A stretch of 64,000 nt of DNA, taken from Lysobacter spongiicola DSM 21749 (GTDB lineage Bacteria; Pseudomonadota; Gammaproteobacteria; Xanthomonadales; Xanthomonadaceae). The stretch spans positions 1-64,000 of the forward strand of contig NZ_FUXP01000015.1 of the NCBI RefSeq assembly GCF_900167055.1, read 5' to 3'. This document shows positions 7,425 to 17,475 of the stretch, piece after piece; positions within the stretch are counted from its first letter, which is position 1, and each line of letters begins with the position of its first letter. The position numbers were made by a program, and so were the translations under genes. Under the pieces are notes generated by a model that saw nothing but the letters and a program-made list of their open reading frames with translations, searched no databases and had not been told where the DNA came from.

Positions 7425-8240
7425 ATGAACCGATCCATCGAAAATGCAGGCTCCTCCGCCGCGCACCAGGTCGCAGGCTGGGTGCCGCCGGTGGCACGGG
7501 CCGGCTACGCCGCCAAGGGCGTGGTCTACGTGTTGCTGGGATATATCGCTTTCACTGCCGCCATGGCGTCCGGCCAGCCCGAGGGCGCCAGTGGCGCACT
7601 GCAGTCCCTGGTGGATGAAAGCGGCGGCCATCTGATGCTGATGCTGATTGCGGTGGGCCTGCTTGCCCACGTCATCTGGCGCATGGTGCAGGCGGTGCTG
7701 GACCCGGAGCATCGCGAGCATGGTGCAAAGCGCGTCTTCATGCGGCTGTTCTACGCGCTGAGCGCGGTGATCTATGGATCGCTGGCCTATACCGCCTGGC
7801 AGCTGTCGCGACAGGGCCAGACCGATGGCGGGAACGGCACCGAGATCTGGATCGCCCGGCTGTTGGACAAGCCCTTCGGCACCTGGCTGGTGATGGCGGC
7901 CGGGGTGGGCATCATCGGGTACGGCATCCATCAGCTGATCAAGGCAGCGCGCGGAGACGTCAATCGCCGCATGACGACGAGCAACGCCACGACGTCCCGG
8001 GCGGTGCGCGCGATCGGTCGCATCGGCACTGCCGCGCGCGGGGTGGTGCTGCTCCCGATCGGCTGGTTCGTGTTCAAGGCGGGCCGGTCCTACAGCGCAG
8101 CCACCGCTGCCGATACGGGCGAGGTGCTGCAGATGCTCGAGCGTGGCGGACTGCTGGCCGCCGTCGGACTGGGTCTGCTGGCCTACGGCGTGCACCAGAT
8201 TGCCAAGGCGGTGTATCGCCGGATCGAGCGGCCGGACTGA
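7425..8240 (+). CDS. DUF1206 family membrane protein
   Basis: The 271-residue product is an integral membrane protein with three repeats of the DUF1206 unit, each a pair of membrane helices (about residues 28-47/68-88, 108-128/150-170 and 195-212/235-255). The repeat signature, seen as ARAGYAAKGVVYVLLGYIAF at residue 24 and again as IGRIGTAARGVVLLPIGWFV, is typical, as is GLLAYGVHQIAKAVYRRIERPD at the C-terminus. Function is unknown in the family. It is divergent from csaA and followed by the MFS gene on the same strand, 61 nt away. Confidence 0.85.
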   Translation: MNRSIENAGSSAAHQVAGWVPPVARAGYAAKGVVYVLLGYIAFTAAMASGQPEGASGALQSLVDESGGHLMLMLIAVGLLAHVIWRMVQAVLDPEHREHGAKRVFMRLFYALSAVIYGSLAYTAWQLSRQGQTDGGNGTEIWIARLLDKPFGTWLVMAAGVGIIGYGIHQLIKAARGDVNRRMTTSNATTSRAVRAIGRIGTAARGVVLLPIGWFVFKAGRSYSAATAADTGEVLQMLERGGLLAAVGLGLLAYGVHQIAKAVYRRIERPD

Positions 8241-8301
8241 CCGGGGCGCTCGCCCGGCGCGGCTCCTCCGTCGGTAAGATGCGCCGACCAGGGGGAGCCC
8301 A

Positions 8302-9903
8302 ATGAAGCAGCCGGGATTGTCGTTCCACCGCCCCGCCGCGTTCTGGCTGGGCTGCGCGCTGATCGCCGGTGGCGTGCTGTCGCACGGGCCGATGTTCATG
8401 ATGGGCCAGCACACGCACTGGCAGATGGTGGGCATGCCGATGACGACCGCGATGTGGGTCGGCATGGCGATCATCCCGCTTGGCCTCGCGCTGTCGGCGT
8501 ACGGCATGCTGCCGCGGGCACCGGCTTACGCCGGCAGCGATGGCGCCCCGCTGAACTTCCACGTGGCCGACGGCGCCCCGCTCAACCGTGCGCACTGGGC
8601 ACTGGTGACGGTGCTGGTGATCACGCTGGCGATCGATGTCATGAAGCCGGCGACGCTGGGTTTCGTCATGCCGGGAATGACGGCCGAGTACGGCATGGGG
8701 ACTTCGCTGGCCAGCCTGCTGGCCCTGTTCGCGCTGACCGGGACCGCGATCGGGTCGGTGGTATGGGGCCGCATCGCCGATCGCTTCGGCCGGCGCTCGG
8801 CGATCCTGCTGTCAGCACTGATGTTCATCGGTACGGCCATCTGCGGGGCGATGCCGACGTTCGGCTGGAACCTGGCGATGTGCTTCCTGATGGGCGCGTC
8901 GGCGGGTGGGCTGCTGCCGATCACCTTCACGCTGATGACCGAAACGGTGCCGGCGGCGCACCGCGGGTGGTTGCTGGTGGCGCTGGGTGGCCTCGGCACC
9001 TCCGGTGGCTACCTGCTCGCGGCGGGCGCGGCGGCCATCCTGGAACCGATGTTCAGTTGGCGGGTGTTGTGGCTGCTTGGCCTGCCGACAGGCGCCCTGA
9101 TCATTGTGCTGAACCGGTTCATCCCGGAGTCTCCGCGGTTCCTTTCGAGCATGGGATTGCACGGGCAGGCCCGCGCCCTGCTGGAGCGGTTCGCCGGGCG
9201 ACGCGGCGGGATCGAGCGCGATGACGAAACACATCCGGGCGCGCCTGTCATCGACGAGAGCCATCCCGTCACCGGGGTCCGCCAGCTCCTGCGCGGGCGC
9301 CACGCCGCCGTTTCCTGGAGCCTGCTGGTGGCGGGAACCGCATGGGGGCTGGTCAACTTCGGCTTCCTGCTGTGGTTGCCGGTCAACCTGCGCGTGCTCG
9401 GCGTCGACCCTGCAGGCGCGAGTGCGCTGCTGGCCTGGTCGGCGGTCTATGCGCTGCCGGGCATCGCCCTGGTGATCTGGATCTACCACCGCTGGAGCAG
9501 CTTCAAGTCACTGGTGCTGTTCCTGGCGTTGACCGCGGCATCGCTGCTGGCGTTCGGCGCGCTGGATGCACTGGCCGTGCGTTCGGTGGTGGTGACCACG
9601 CTGGCGACCGCCGCGCTGCTGGTCAGTGTCAGCGGTGTCATCGCGATGCTGATTCCCTATGCGGCGGAGATCTATCCGCTGCACTTGCGCGGCACCGGCT
9701 CGGGCGTGGTTGCCGCCAGTTCCAAGTTCGGCGGCATCCTGGGTGCCGGACTGGGCGTGGCGGGGTTCTTCGATCACTTCGCCGTGTCCGCGGTGTTACT
9801 GGCGCTGCCGATGGCGGCCGCCGCATTGATGCTATGGCGCAGCGGCGTGGAGACGCGCGGGCGCCGGCTCGAGGAGATCGAAACCTGTTTCAGCCGCTCG
9901 TGA
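8302..9903 (+). CDS. MFS transporter with two extra N-terminal helices
   Basis: A 533-residue major-facilitator transporter. The core has twelve helices with the motif A loop GRIADRFGRRSAIL after helix 2 and PESPRFLSSMG after helix 6, both seen in the sugar/organic-acid (AAHS, SP) branches. The N-terminal 75 residues add two hydrophobic helices and a His/Met-rich stretch (SHGPMFMMGQHTHWQM) not found in standard MFS proteins. The start ATG has GGGGGAG seven nt upstream. Substrate is unknown; the downstream exporter genes are separated by 121 nt and probably independent. Confidence 0.85.
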   Translation: MKQPGLSFHRPAAFWLGCALIAGGVLSHGPMFMMGQHTHWQMVGMPMTTAMWVGMAIIPLGLALSAYGMLPRAPAYAGSDGAPLNFHVADGAPLNRAHWALVTVLVITLAIDVMKPATLGFVMPGMTAEYGMGTSLASLLALFALTGTAIGSVVWGRIADRFGRRSAILLSALMFIGTAICGAMPTFGWNLAMCFLMGASAGGLLPITFTLMTETVPAAHRGWLLVALGGLGTSGGYLLAAGAAAILEPMFSWRVLWLLGLPTGALIIVLNRFIPESPRFLSSMGLHGQARALLERFAGRRGGIERDDETHPGAPVIDESHPVTGVRQLLRGRHAAVSWSLLVAGTAWGLVNFGFLLWLPVNLRVLGVDPAGASALLAWSAVYALPGIALVIWIYHRWSSFKSLVLFLALTAASLLAFGALDALAVRSVVVTTLATAALLVSVSGVIAMLIPYAAEIYPLHLRGTGSGVVAASSKFGGILGAGLGVAGFFDHFAVSAVLLALPMAAAALMLWRSGVETRGRRLEEIETCFSRS

Positions 9904-10024
9904 AAGCACTCTGGCGTCCAGGCCCCATCCAGGCGTGCAAGCTGCTCAACGCCTGCGGGTACGTACCGCTGGTGCCGCAGCCGTTACCTTAACTGAGCTA
10001 TCGCGCCTGCTCCGGAGTCCGTCG

Positions 10025-11242
10025 ATGAAGCGCAACCTGATGCTCGCCGCCGTCGCCTGCCTGGTCCTGGCCGCCATGGCCTGGGGGTGGGTGAAGATGC
10101 GGGGGCCTGAGCTGCCCGGCTACGAAGTGGTCTCGCGCCCGCTGGTGCAGACGGTGGTGGCGACGGGCCGGGTGGTCGCGGTGTCACGTGCCCAGGTGGG
10201 CAGCGCCATCACCGGCGTGGTGGTCGAACGCCGGGTCCAGGAAGGCGACGCGGTAGAGCCTGGCGACGTACTGGCGGTACTGCGCGCCGATGACCTGGAG
10301 GCCGCCGTAAGGGAAGCCGAGGCCGCCATGGCGCAGCTGCGGGAATCGACGCGTCCACGGGCGCAGGCCGCATTGCGCGAAGCCGAGGCACGGCTCACCC
10401 AGGCCAGCCGTGAGGTGCAACGCCGGAGGGACCTCCTGCAGCGCCAGCTGATCGCCCGCGAAACCATGGAGCAGGCGGTGCAGGCCGAGACGGTCGCCAG
10501 GACCGCTGCCGAACAGGCGCGGCTGGCCGTGCGTTCGCTGGCGGCCGGCCACCCGGACGAGGCCGCCGCCAGCGCCCGGCTCGCGAACGCCAGGGCGCAA
10601 CTCGACAAGACAATCGTCCGCGCCGAAGTCGCCGGCACCGTGCTCACCCGGGATGTCGAGCCGGGCGACCTGGTGCAACCCGGCCGCGTGCTTTTCGAGA
10701 TCGCGCGTGCCGGCGCCACCGAAGTGCTGGTGCCGCTGGATGAAAAGAACCTGGAGGTACTTGCCATGGGCCAACCTGCCATGTGCATCGCCGATGCCTA
10801 CCCTGCGCGCCCCTTCCCCGCGGAGGTCACCTTCATCGCACCCAGCGTGGACCCACAACGCGGCTCGGTCGATATCCGCCTGACGGTGGATCCGGTGCCC
10901 GACTTCGTGCGCCAGGACATGACGGTTTCGGTGAACGTCGAAACCGGACGCCGCGAGAGCGCACTGGTGGTGCCCAACGACGCGCTGGATGCGGTCTCCG
11001 GCCACCGGGGCGAGGTGTGGCTGGTCGACGACGGCCGCGCCATCAGGCGCGAAGTGCAACTGGGACTGCGCGGCCTGACGTCCACCGAGGTCACCGGGGG
11101 ACTGCAGGCCGGCGACTGGGTCCTGGCCGATGCCCGCGCGGAGATCGAGGAAGGCGATCGCCTGCGGGTGGCCGCCACCGAACTGCCCGTGGACGCGACG
11201 GACTCCGGCACGCGAAAAGAGCTGCCGATGGCGCTCGACTGA
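10025..11242 (+). CDS. Efflux transporter periplasmic adaptor (HlyD/MacA family)
   Basis: This 405-residue membrane-fusion protein has an N-terminal anchor (residues about 6-21), a split lipoyl domain (VVATGRVVAVSRAQVGSAITGVV ahead and KTIVRAEVAGTVLTRDVEPGD behind) and an alpha-helical hairpin between them (about 85-190, many Ala/Glu/Arg heptads). A beta-barrel (about 230-310) and a membrane-proximal domain ending VLADARAEIEEGDRL follow. Adaptors of this type link an inner-membrane ABC or RND pump to an outer-membrane channel. It is the first of three co-oriented genes with an ABC permease (5 nt apart) and ATPase, a MacA role in a MacAB-like system. No outer-membrane factor is nearby. Confidence 0.9.
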   Translation: MKRNLMLAAVACLVLAAMAWGWVKMRGPELPGYEVVSRPLVQTVVATGRVVAVSRAQVGSAITGVVVERRVQEGDAVEPGDVLAVLRADDLEAAVREAEAAMAQLRESTRPRAQAALREAEARLTQASREVQRRRDLLQRQLIARETMEQAVQAETVARTAAEQARLAVRSLAAGHPDEAAASARLANARAQLDKTIVRAEVAGTVLTRDVEPGDLVQPGRVLFEIARAGATEVLVPLDEKNLEVLAMGQPAMCIADAYPARPFPAEVTFIAPSVDPQRGSVDIRLTVDPVPDFVRQDMTVSVNVETGRRESALVVPNDALDAVSGHRGEVWLVDDGRAIRREVQLGLRGLTSTEVTGGLQAGDWVLADARAEIEEGDRLRVAATELPVDATDSGTRKELPMALD

Positions 11243-11247
11243 CCACG

Positions 11248-12450
11248 ATGTGGATCGAATGGACCATCGCCACCAAATTCCTGCGCGAGGGCAAGGCGCA
11301 GAGCGTGCTGATCCTGGTGGGGATCGCGGTCGGGGTGGCGGTAATCGTTTTCCTGACTGCGTTGATCACCGGCCTGCAAGGCAACATCATCGAACGCACA
11401 TTGGGCACGCAGGCCCATATCAAGGTCGAGCCGGCCGATGAGGCCAACCGGATCCTCGCGCCCGCCGAAGGCACGGTGCAACTGGTGCTGGAGAGCAGGC
11501 GGGCACAGCGGCTGCGCTCGATCAACAACTGGCAGCAGGTCCGCGACGTGCTGGACACGCTGCCGCGCATAACCGCAGTGTCGCCGGTGATATCGGGGCC
11601 GGCATTTGCACGCCGCGGCGAGGCGCTGGAATCAGTGGCCCTGGTGGGCATCGACGCCGAACGCTACCAGCGGATCATCCCGATCCAGGACGACATCGTC
11701 GAGGGCGAGTTCCGCATCGGTGCCGGTGACGTGGTGGTCGGCAGGCAGCTGGCGATCGAGCTGGGCATGCGCGCGGGCGACAAGATGCGGATCGACGGTG
11801 GCCAGGGCCGCGAGAGCGTGGTGAACGTGGCGGGTGTCTTCGAGCTGGGCGTGCGTGAGCTGGATGCGCGCTACGTCTACCTGGACATGAAGCAGGCCCA
11901 GTCGCTGCTCAACCTGCCGGGTGCGGCCACGATCATCGATGTCACCGTCGACGACATCTTCGCCGCGAAATCGATGGCTTCCCGCATCGCAAGGCTCACC
12001 GGCCTCAAGGCCGAAAGCTGGATGGAGACCAACGCCCAGCTGATGAATGCACTGCGCTCGCAAAGCCTGTCCACCCAGATGATCAGCGTGTTCGTGGCGC
12101 TGAGCGTGGCGCTTGGCATCGCCAGCGTATTGTCGGTGAGCGTCGTGCAGCGCACGCGCGAGATCGGCATCCTGCGTGCGATGGGTACCACGCGTCGACA
12201 GATGCTGGGGGTATTCCTGATCCAGGGTGCGCTGTTCGGCCTGGCAGGATCGCTGCTTGGTGGCGCGGCCGGTTACGGGCTGGTGGCCGCGTTCAACACT
12301 TTCGGCCCCAAACTGTTCTACATCCCGGTGGACCAGACGCTGCTGATGGGCGCCACGTTGCTGGCCACCCTTACCGGAATCGTGTCCGCGGCATTGCCGG
12401 CACGTCGAGCATCGCGCCTTGATCCGGTCGAGGCGATCCGGCATGTCTGA
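11248..12450 (+). CDS. ABC transporter permease, MacB/LolC-type
   Basis: A 400-residue permease of the MacB/LolC/FtsX family. It has an N-terminal helix (about 20-43), a large periplasmic MacB-core domain (about 45-265) and the three-helix FtsX domain (about 270-400) with the loop VVQRTREIGILRAMGTTRRQM and C-terminal signature ALPARRASRLDPVEAIRHV. These permeases do not pass substrate through the membrane but drive periplasmic extraction or export by mechanotransmission. Unlike canonical MacB, the ATPase is a separate gene, whose start overlaps this gene's end by 8 nt. Confidence 0.9.
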   Translation: MWIEWTIATKFLREGKAQSVLILVGIAVGVAVIVFLTALITGLQGNIIERTLGTQAHIKVEPADEANRILAPAEGTVQLVLESRRAQRLRSINNWQQVRDVLDTLPRITAVSPVISGPAFARRGEALESVALVGIDAERYQRIIPIQDDIVEGEFRIGAGDVVVGRQLAIELGMRAGDKMRIDGGQGRESVVNVAGVFELGVRELDARYVYLDMKQAQSLLNLPGAATIIDVTVDDIFAAKSMASRIARLTGLKAESWMETNAQLMNALRSQSLSTQMISVFVALSVALGIASVLSVSVVQRTREIGILRAMGTTRRQMLGVFLIQGALFGLAGSLLGGAAGYGLVAAFNTFGPKLFYIPVDQTLLMGATLLATLTGIVSAALPARRASRLDPVEAIRHV

Positions 12451-13162
12451 GCACGATGCCGGACAGGAAGTGCTGCGCCTGCAGTCTCTGAAGAAGAGCT
12501 ACAACGTCGGAAGGCCGACCGAGATCGAGGTGCTGCACGGACTCGACCTGCGCCTGTTGCGCAGTGACTTCGCCGCACTGGTGGGGGCTTCGGGTTCGGG
12601 CAAGAGCACGCTGCTGAACGTGATCGGCCTGCTTGACCAGCCCACGTCGGGCGAGTTGTACCTGCTGGGCGAACCCACCCGTGGCATGGACGACGCCCGG
12701 CGCACGGCACTTCGCGGCAGCGCGATCGGCTTCGTCTTCCAGTTCCACCACCTCATCCAGGCCTTCACCGCACTGGAGAACGTGTTGATGCCGCTGATGG
12801 TGGCGAGCGGCAAGCCCACGCAAGACCAGCTGGAGCAGGGCCGCGGGCTGCTCGCACAGGTCGGGCTGGAAGGGCTGGAGAACCGCAAGCCCGACCAGCT
12901 CTCGGGCGGCCAGCAACAGCGCGTCGCTGTCGCCCGCGCGCTGGTCACCCGCCCCGCGCTGCTACTGGCCGACGAACCCACGGGCAACCTGGACAGCAAG
13001 TCCGCCGCCGAAGTGTTCGAACTGTTTCGCAAGTTCAACCGCGAGTTCGGTTGCGCGGTGTTGCTGGTGACCCACGACCCGCGGATGTCAGAGCAATGCG
13101 ACCGCACCGTGACCCTGGTCGACGGGAACATCGAGAGCGACACGTTGTCGGAGCGTGGATGA
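12443..13162 (+). CDS. ABC transporter ATP-binding protein, LolD/MacB-type
   Basis: This 239-residue ATPase shows every ABC motif: Walker A GASGSGKST near residue 50, Q-loop FQFHHLIQAFTALENV, signature LSGGQQQRVAVARAL near 154, Walker B LLLADEPTGNLDS near 174 and the H-loop LLVTHDPRM. The LADEPTGNLDS sequence and the length are typical of the LolD/MacB group. It is predicted to energise the preceding permease; the ATG at 12443 lies within the permease's last codons, which suggests translational coupling. The substrate (lipoprotein, peptide, macrolide or other) cannot be told from sequence. Confidence 0.92.
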   Translation: MSEHDAGQEVLRLQSLKKSYNVGRPTEIEVLHGLDLRLLRSDFAALVGASGSGKSTLLNVIGLLDQPTSGELYLLGEPTRGMDDARRTALRGSAIGFVFQFHHLIQAFTALENVLMPLMVASGKPTQDQLEQGRGLLAQVGLEGLENRKPDQLSGGQQQRVAVARALVTRPALLLADEPTGNLDSKSAAEVFELFRKFNREFGCAVLLVTHDPRMSEQCDRTVTLVDGNIESDTLSERG

Positions 13163-13170
13163 AGCCGCCT

Positions 13171-13497
13171 TCAAAGGCGCTCGACGGCGGTGGCGCGCAA
13201 CAGGATCTCTTCCTGCTCAAAGCGTGCCTCCAGGGTCTTGCGATACCCCTGCCACCACTCGCGGTCGAGGGTGTCGGCCATCACTTCGTAGAGGATGACG
13301 TCGTCGCGGCAGACGTCGCCGTCGTCGTCCTCCCAGGCACCGACGGCCGGCGAGTGCGCAAAAGCGGTGGCACCGCCGAACTCTTCGGTGAGCTCGTCGC
13401 GCACCGCATCGAACATGGCCCTGGGGAACGCCTTGCCGTCGTTGCCGTAGACCGGCAGAAACAGCTGGACCAGCGCCTGGCAGGAGTTGGTGCTCAT
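13171..13497 (-). CDS. Conserved hypothetical protein after PAS kinase
   Basis: This 108-residue soluble protein is not recognised. It starts STNSCQALVQLFLPVYGNDG, has a mixed alpha/beta look, an acidic middle (AWEDDDGDVCRDDVILYEV) and a helical end with many Arg and Glu. Its start ATG overlaps the kinase stop by 4 nt (ATGA at 13497-13494), so the two are almost certainly translated together. A link to the kinase, for instance as an output or small-molecule-modifying partner, is possible but unproven. The gene converges on the ABC operon with 8 nt between stops. Confidence 0.75.
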   Translation of the reverse strand: MSTNSCQALVQLFLPVYGNDGKAFPRAMFDAVRDELTEEFGGATAFAHSPAVGAWEDDDGDVCRDDVILYEVMADTLDREWWQGYRKTLEARFEQEEILLRATAVERL

Positions 13498-14972
13498 GGC
13501 TGGATGGCAGGCAGGCGAACGATGAACTCTGCGCCCTCGCCCGGAATACCGGTGCTGAAGGCGCTGACACTGCCGCCGTGGCGCTGCACCATCTGGTGCA
13601 CGATGCTGAGCCCAACCCCGAGCCCGCCTCCATCGGCCCGCACCGGTCCCTGGTCGTCCTGGGCGAACAGCTTGAACACGTAGGCGAGGTTCTCGGGCGC
13701 AATGCCGGGGCCGTTGTCGCGCACGCTCAGCTCGACGTCCGGACCCGCCTGCGAAAGCCGGGCTTGGATCCGACCCTCCTCCGGTGTGAACTTGACTGCG
13801 TTGTGCAGCAGGTTGGCCGCCACCTGGACCAGGCGGACCTTGTCTCCCTGCACGCGGATGTCATGTTCGGGCATCTCGACCTCGAGCAGCTGGCGCTTCT
13901 CCCGGCTTGCCGGCATCACCGCTTCGACGGCCTCCTCCAGCACCTGGCGCATGTGCACGGGCTCGTTCTCGAGGTGGATCTTCCCGCTGACGATGCGGCC
14001 GACGTCCAGCAGATCGTCCACCAGCCGCGTCAGGTTCCCGACCTGCCGACCGAGGATCTCGCGGGTCATCCTGGTCTGTTCGGTCGGGTCCGGATCCAGC
14101 TGCATGATCGCCACCGCATTGGCGATGGGCGCCAGCGGATTGCGCAACTCGTGGCCCAGCATGGCGAGGAACTGATGGAGGTGGCGCTCGTGGTGCTCGA
14201 GCGTCCTGATGCGTCGGCGCTCGGTGAGGTCGCGCGTCACCTTGGCGAACCCGTAGTGGCGGCCCTCGTCGTCATGCAACGCGGTGATCACCACGCTGGC
14301 CCAGAACCGGCTGCCGTCCTTGCGCAGGCGCCAGCCCTGGTCTTCGAAGCGACCGTCGCGCAGCGCCATCGCCAGCTCCTGCTCCGGCCACTTTTCATCG
14401 AGCTTGTTCTGGGGATAGAAGATGGAGAAGTGGCGACCGATGATCTCCTCGGCGGTGTAGCCCTTGTTGAGCTGGGCGCCAAGATTCCAGCTGGCGATGT
14501 TGCCGGACGGGTCCAGCATGAAGATCGCATAGTCCCGCACGCCCTCCACCAGCAGCCTGAAGCGCTCCTCGCTTTGGCGGAGCAGTTCCTCGTGCTGTCG
14601 GCGGGCGCTGAAGTCCCGGGTGACCTTGGCAAAGCCGCGGTGGGTGCCGTCCTGGTCGAACAGCGCGGTCAATACCACGTTGGCCCAGAACCGGCTGCCG
14701 TCCTTGCGCAGGCGCCAGCCCTCGTCCTCCACCCTGCCCGAGCGCAGGGCCTCTTCCAGCTTGGCGCGCGGCAGCCCGAGGCGAACCTGCTCCGGGGTGT
14801 AGAAGATCTCGATGCTGCGGCCGATGGCTTCTTCGGGGGTGTAGCCCTTCAGCGCCTGTGCGCCAGCGCTCCAGCTGCGGATACGGCCGTCGGTATCGAC
14901 CAGGAAGATCGCGTAGTCGCGTACCGCCTCGACCATGAGGCGGTAGTCGGCATCGGCGACCTCACGGGGCAT
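13494..14972 (-). CDS. PAS-PAS sensor histidine kinase (hybrid-less, cytoplasmic)
   Basis: A 492-residue histidine kinase without membrane helices. Two PAS domains of near-identical design lie at about residues 10-125 and 135-250; each has DYAIFxxDxxGxIxSWxxGAQ and a YTxEExIGR loop, which points to PAS/PAC sensing of a small ligand or redox state. The HisKA dimerisation helix carries MLGHELRNPLAPIAN with the phospho-accepting His. The ATPase domain shows N-box LLHNAVKFTPE, G1 DNGPGIAPENLAYVF and G2 GGGLGVGLSIVHQMV. No response regulator is adjacent. The start lies one nt after the purA stop, so it is probably read as part of the purA transcript. Confidence 0.9.
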   Translation of the reverse strand: MPREVADADYRLMVEAVRDYAIFLVDTDGRIRSWSAGAQALKGYTPEEAIGRSIEIFYTPEQVRLGLPRAKLEEALRSGRVEDEGWRLRKDGSRFWANVVLTALFDQDGTHRGFAKVTRDFSARRQHEELLRQSEERFRLLVEGVRDYAIFMLDPSGNIASWNLGAQLNKGYTAEEIIGRHFSIFYPQNKLDEKWPEQELAMALRDGRFEDQGWRLRKDGSRFWASVVITALHDDEGRHYGFAKVTRDLTERRRIRTLEHHERHLHQFLAMLGHELRNPLAPIANAVAIMQLDPDPTEQTRMTREILGRQVGNLTRLVDDLLDVGRIVSGKIHLENEPVHMRQVLEEAVEAVMPASREKRQLLEVEMPEHDIRVQGDKVRLVQVAANLLHNAVKFTPEEGRIQARLSQAGPDVELSVRDNGPGIAPENLAYVFKLFAQDDQGPVRADGGGLGVGLSIVHQMVQRHGGSVSAFSTGIPGEGAEFIVRLPAIQP

Positions 14973-14973
14973 G

Positions 14974-16374
<1,401 letters not shown>

Positions 16375-16409
16375 TTATCCGGGTTTCCAGCCCCCGCGGC
16401 CAGTACCCG

Positions 16410-16604
16410 TTACAGGAACTGCCGGGTCAGCCACAGGGCCAACAACCCCGCGCCGAGAATCACGCCGCCGAGCACCCGGAGCTCGCGATCTCCCAGCGCG
16501 CGCGCCTGGTCGATGGCGCGCCGCCAGCTTCCCGGCGCGACGAACAGGAACAGCCCTTCGAGCACGGCGGCCAGGCACAGGGCCGACAACAGCTCCGTCA
16601 CCAT
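16410..16604 (-). CDS. DUF2065 family inner-membrane protein (YjeT-like)
   Basis: A 64-residue membrane protein with two hydrophobic helices (about residues 3-23 and 43-62) separated by the motif FVAPGSWRRAIDQARALGDRELRVLG, the DUF2065 signature. E. coli YjeT lies in the same place after hflC. It starts 7 nt downstream of the hflC stop, so it is part of the hfl operon. Its role is unknown; the location suggests a link to the HflKC complex or FtsH. Confidence 0.88.
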   Translation of the reverse strand: MVTELLSALCLAAVLEGLFLFVAPGSWRRAIDQARALGDRELRVLGGVILGAGLLALWLTRQFL

Positions 16605-16611
16605 GGCCGGC

Positions 16612-17475
16612 TCAGCGGTCGTCCTTCAGGTACTGGAGGAACTCGTCGTCCTCGTCCAGGACGATCACGCCCTGACCATCGTCGAATGACTTCCGGTAAG
16701 CCTCCAGGCTGCGCTGGAACGCGAAGAAGCCCGGGTCACGCCCCGCCGCCTCGGCATACAGTGCCGCGGCGCGGGCATCGCCCTCACCGCGCAGGCGCTG
16801 GGCATCACGCTCGGCCTCGGCGACGATCACCGCCTGCTCCTTGTCCGCCTGCGAGCGCACCGTCTGCGCCTGCTCGGCGCCCTCGGCGCGCAGTGCGCTG
16901 GCCACCTGGTGGCGCTGCGCGCTCATGCGACGGTAGACGTCCTGGATCACCTGGCTGTCGGTGGGCAGGTCGATCTGCTTGATGCGCAGGTCCACGATCG
17001 ACATGCCGACGGTCGCGGCACCCCGGTTGATGGCCTCCAGCTGGCGGTCGATGATCTCGGAACGGTTGCCGGAAACGACCTCCTGCAGGGTGCGCGAGTT
17101 GATCTCGTTGCGCAGCGCATCCTTGATGATCGGAGCGAGGCGCTCGGAAGCCACGCTTTCGTCGCCACCGGTGGCCCGGTAGAACGCGCGGACGTCCTCG
17201 ATCATGCCCACGGCGAAGAAGTCGACGCTGACGTCCTTGCGCTCGGAGGTCAGGTAGCGCTCGGGCTCGGCATCCAGCACTTGCAGGCGGCGGTCGAACA
17301 CCAGCGCCGTCTCGACCAGCGGCACCTTGAAGTGCAGGCCCGGTTCGACGCCGGTACGGGCGACGCGGCCGAGGTTCAGCACCATCGCCACCTGCCCTTC
17401 GCGCACCACGTAGGTGGACCCCATCAGGGCCAGCAGGACGGCGACCGCGGTCGCGATCCAGAACGGGTACTTCAT
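16612..17475 (-). CDS. hflC: HflC, FtsH protease modulator
   Basis: HflC (287 residues) is a band-7/SPFH protein that with HflK forms a large periplasmic cage around the FtsH protease and restrains it. The N-terminal anchor is at about residues 5-25, the SPFH domain follows (LNLGRVARTGVEPGLHFKVPLVE; VDFFAVGMIEDVRAFY), then a long Ala/Glu/Arg-rich helix (about 180-245) and a C-terminal tail GVIVLDEDDEFLQYLKDD. Its ATG overlaps the hflK stop by 4 nt, which fits the obligate 1:1 complex. FtsH itself is encoded 5 kb upstream at 22599-24518. Confidence 0.96.
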   Translation of the reverse strand: MKYPFWIATAVAVLLALMGSTYVVREGQVAMVLNLGRVARTGVEPGLHFKVPLVETALVFDRRLQVLDAEPERYLTSERKDVSVDFFAVGMIEDVRAFYRATGGDESVASERLAPIIKDALRNEINSRTLQEVVSGNRSEIIDRQLEAINRGAATVGMSIVDLRIKQIDLPTDSQVIQDVYRRMSAQRHQVASALRAEGAEQAQTVRSQADKEQAVIVAEAERDAQRLRGEGDARAAALYAEAAGRDPGFFAFQRSLEAYRKSFDDGQGVIVLDEDDEFLQYLKDDR

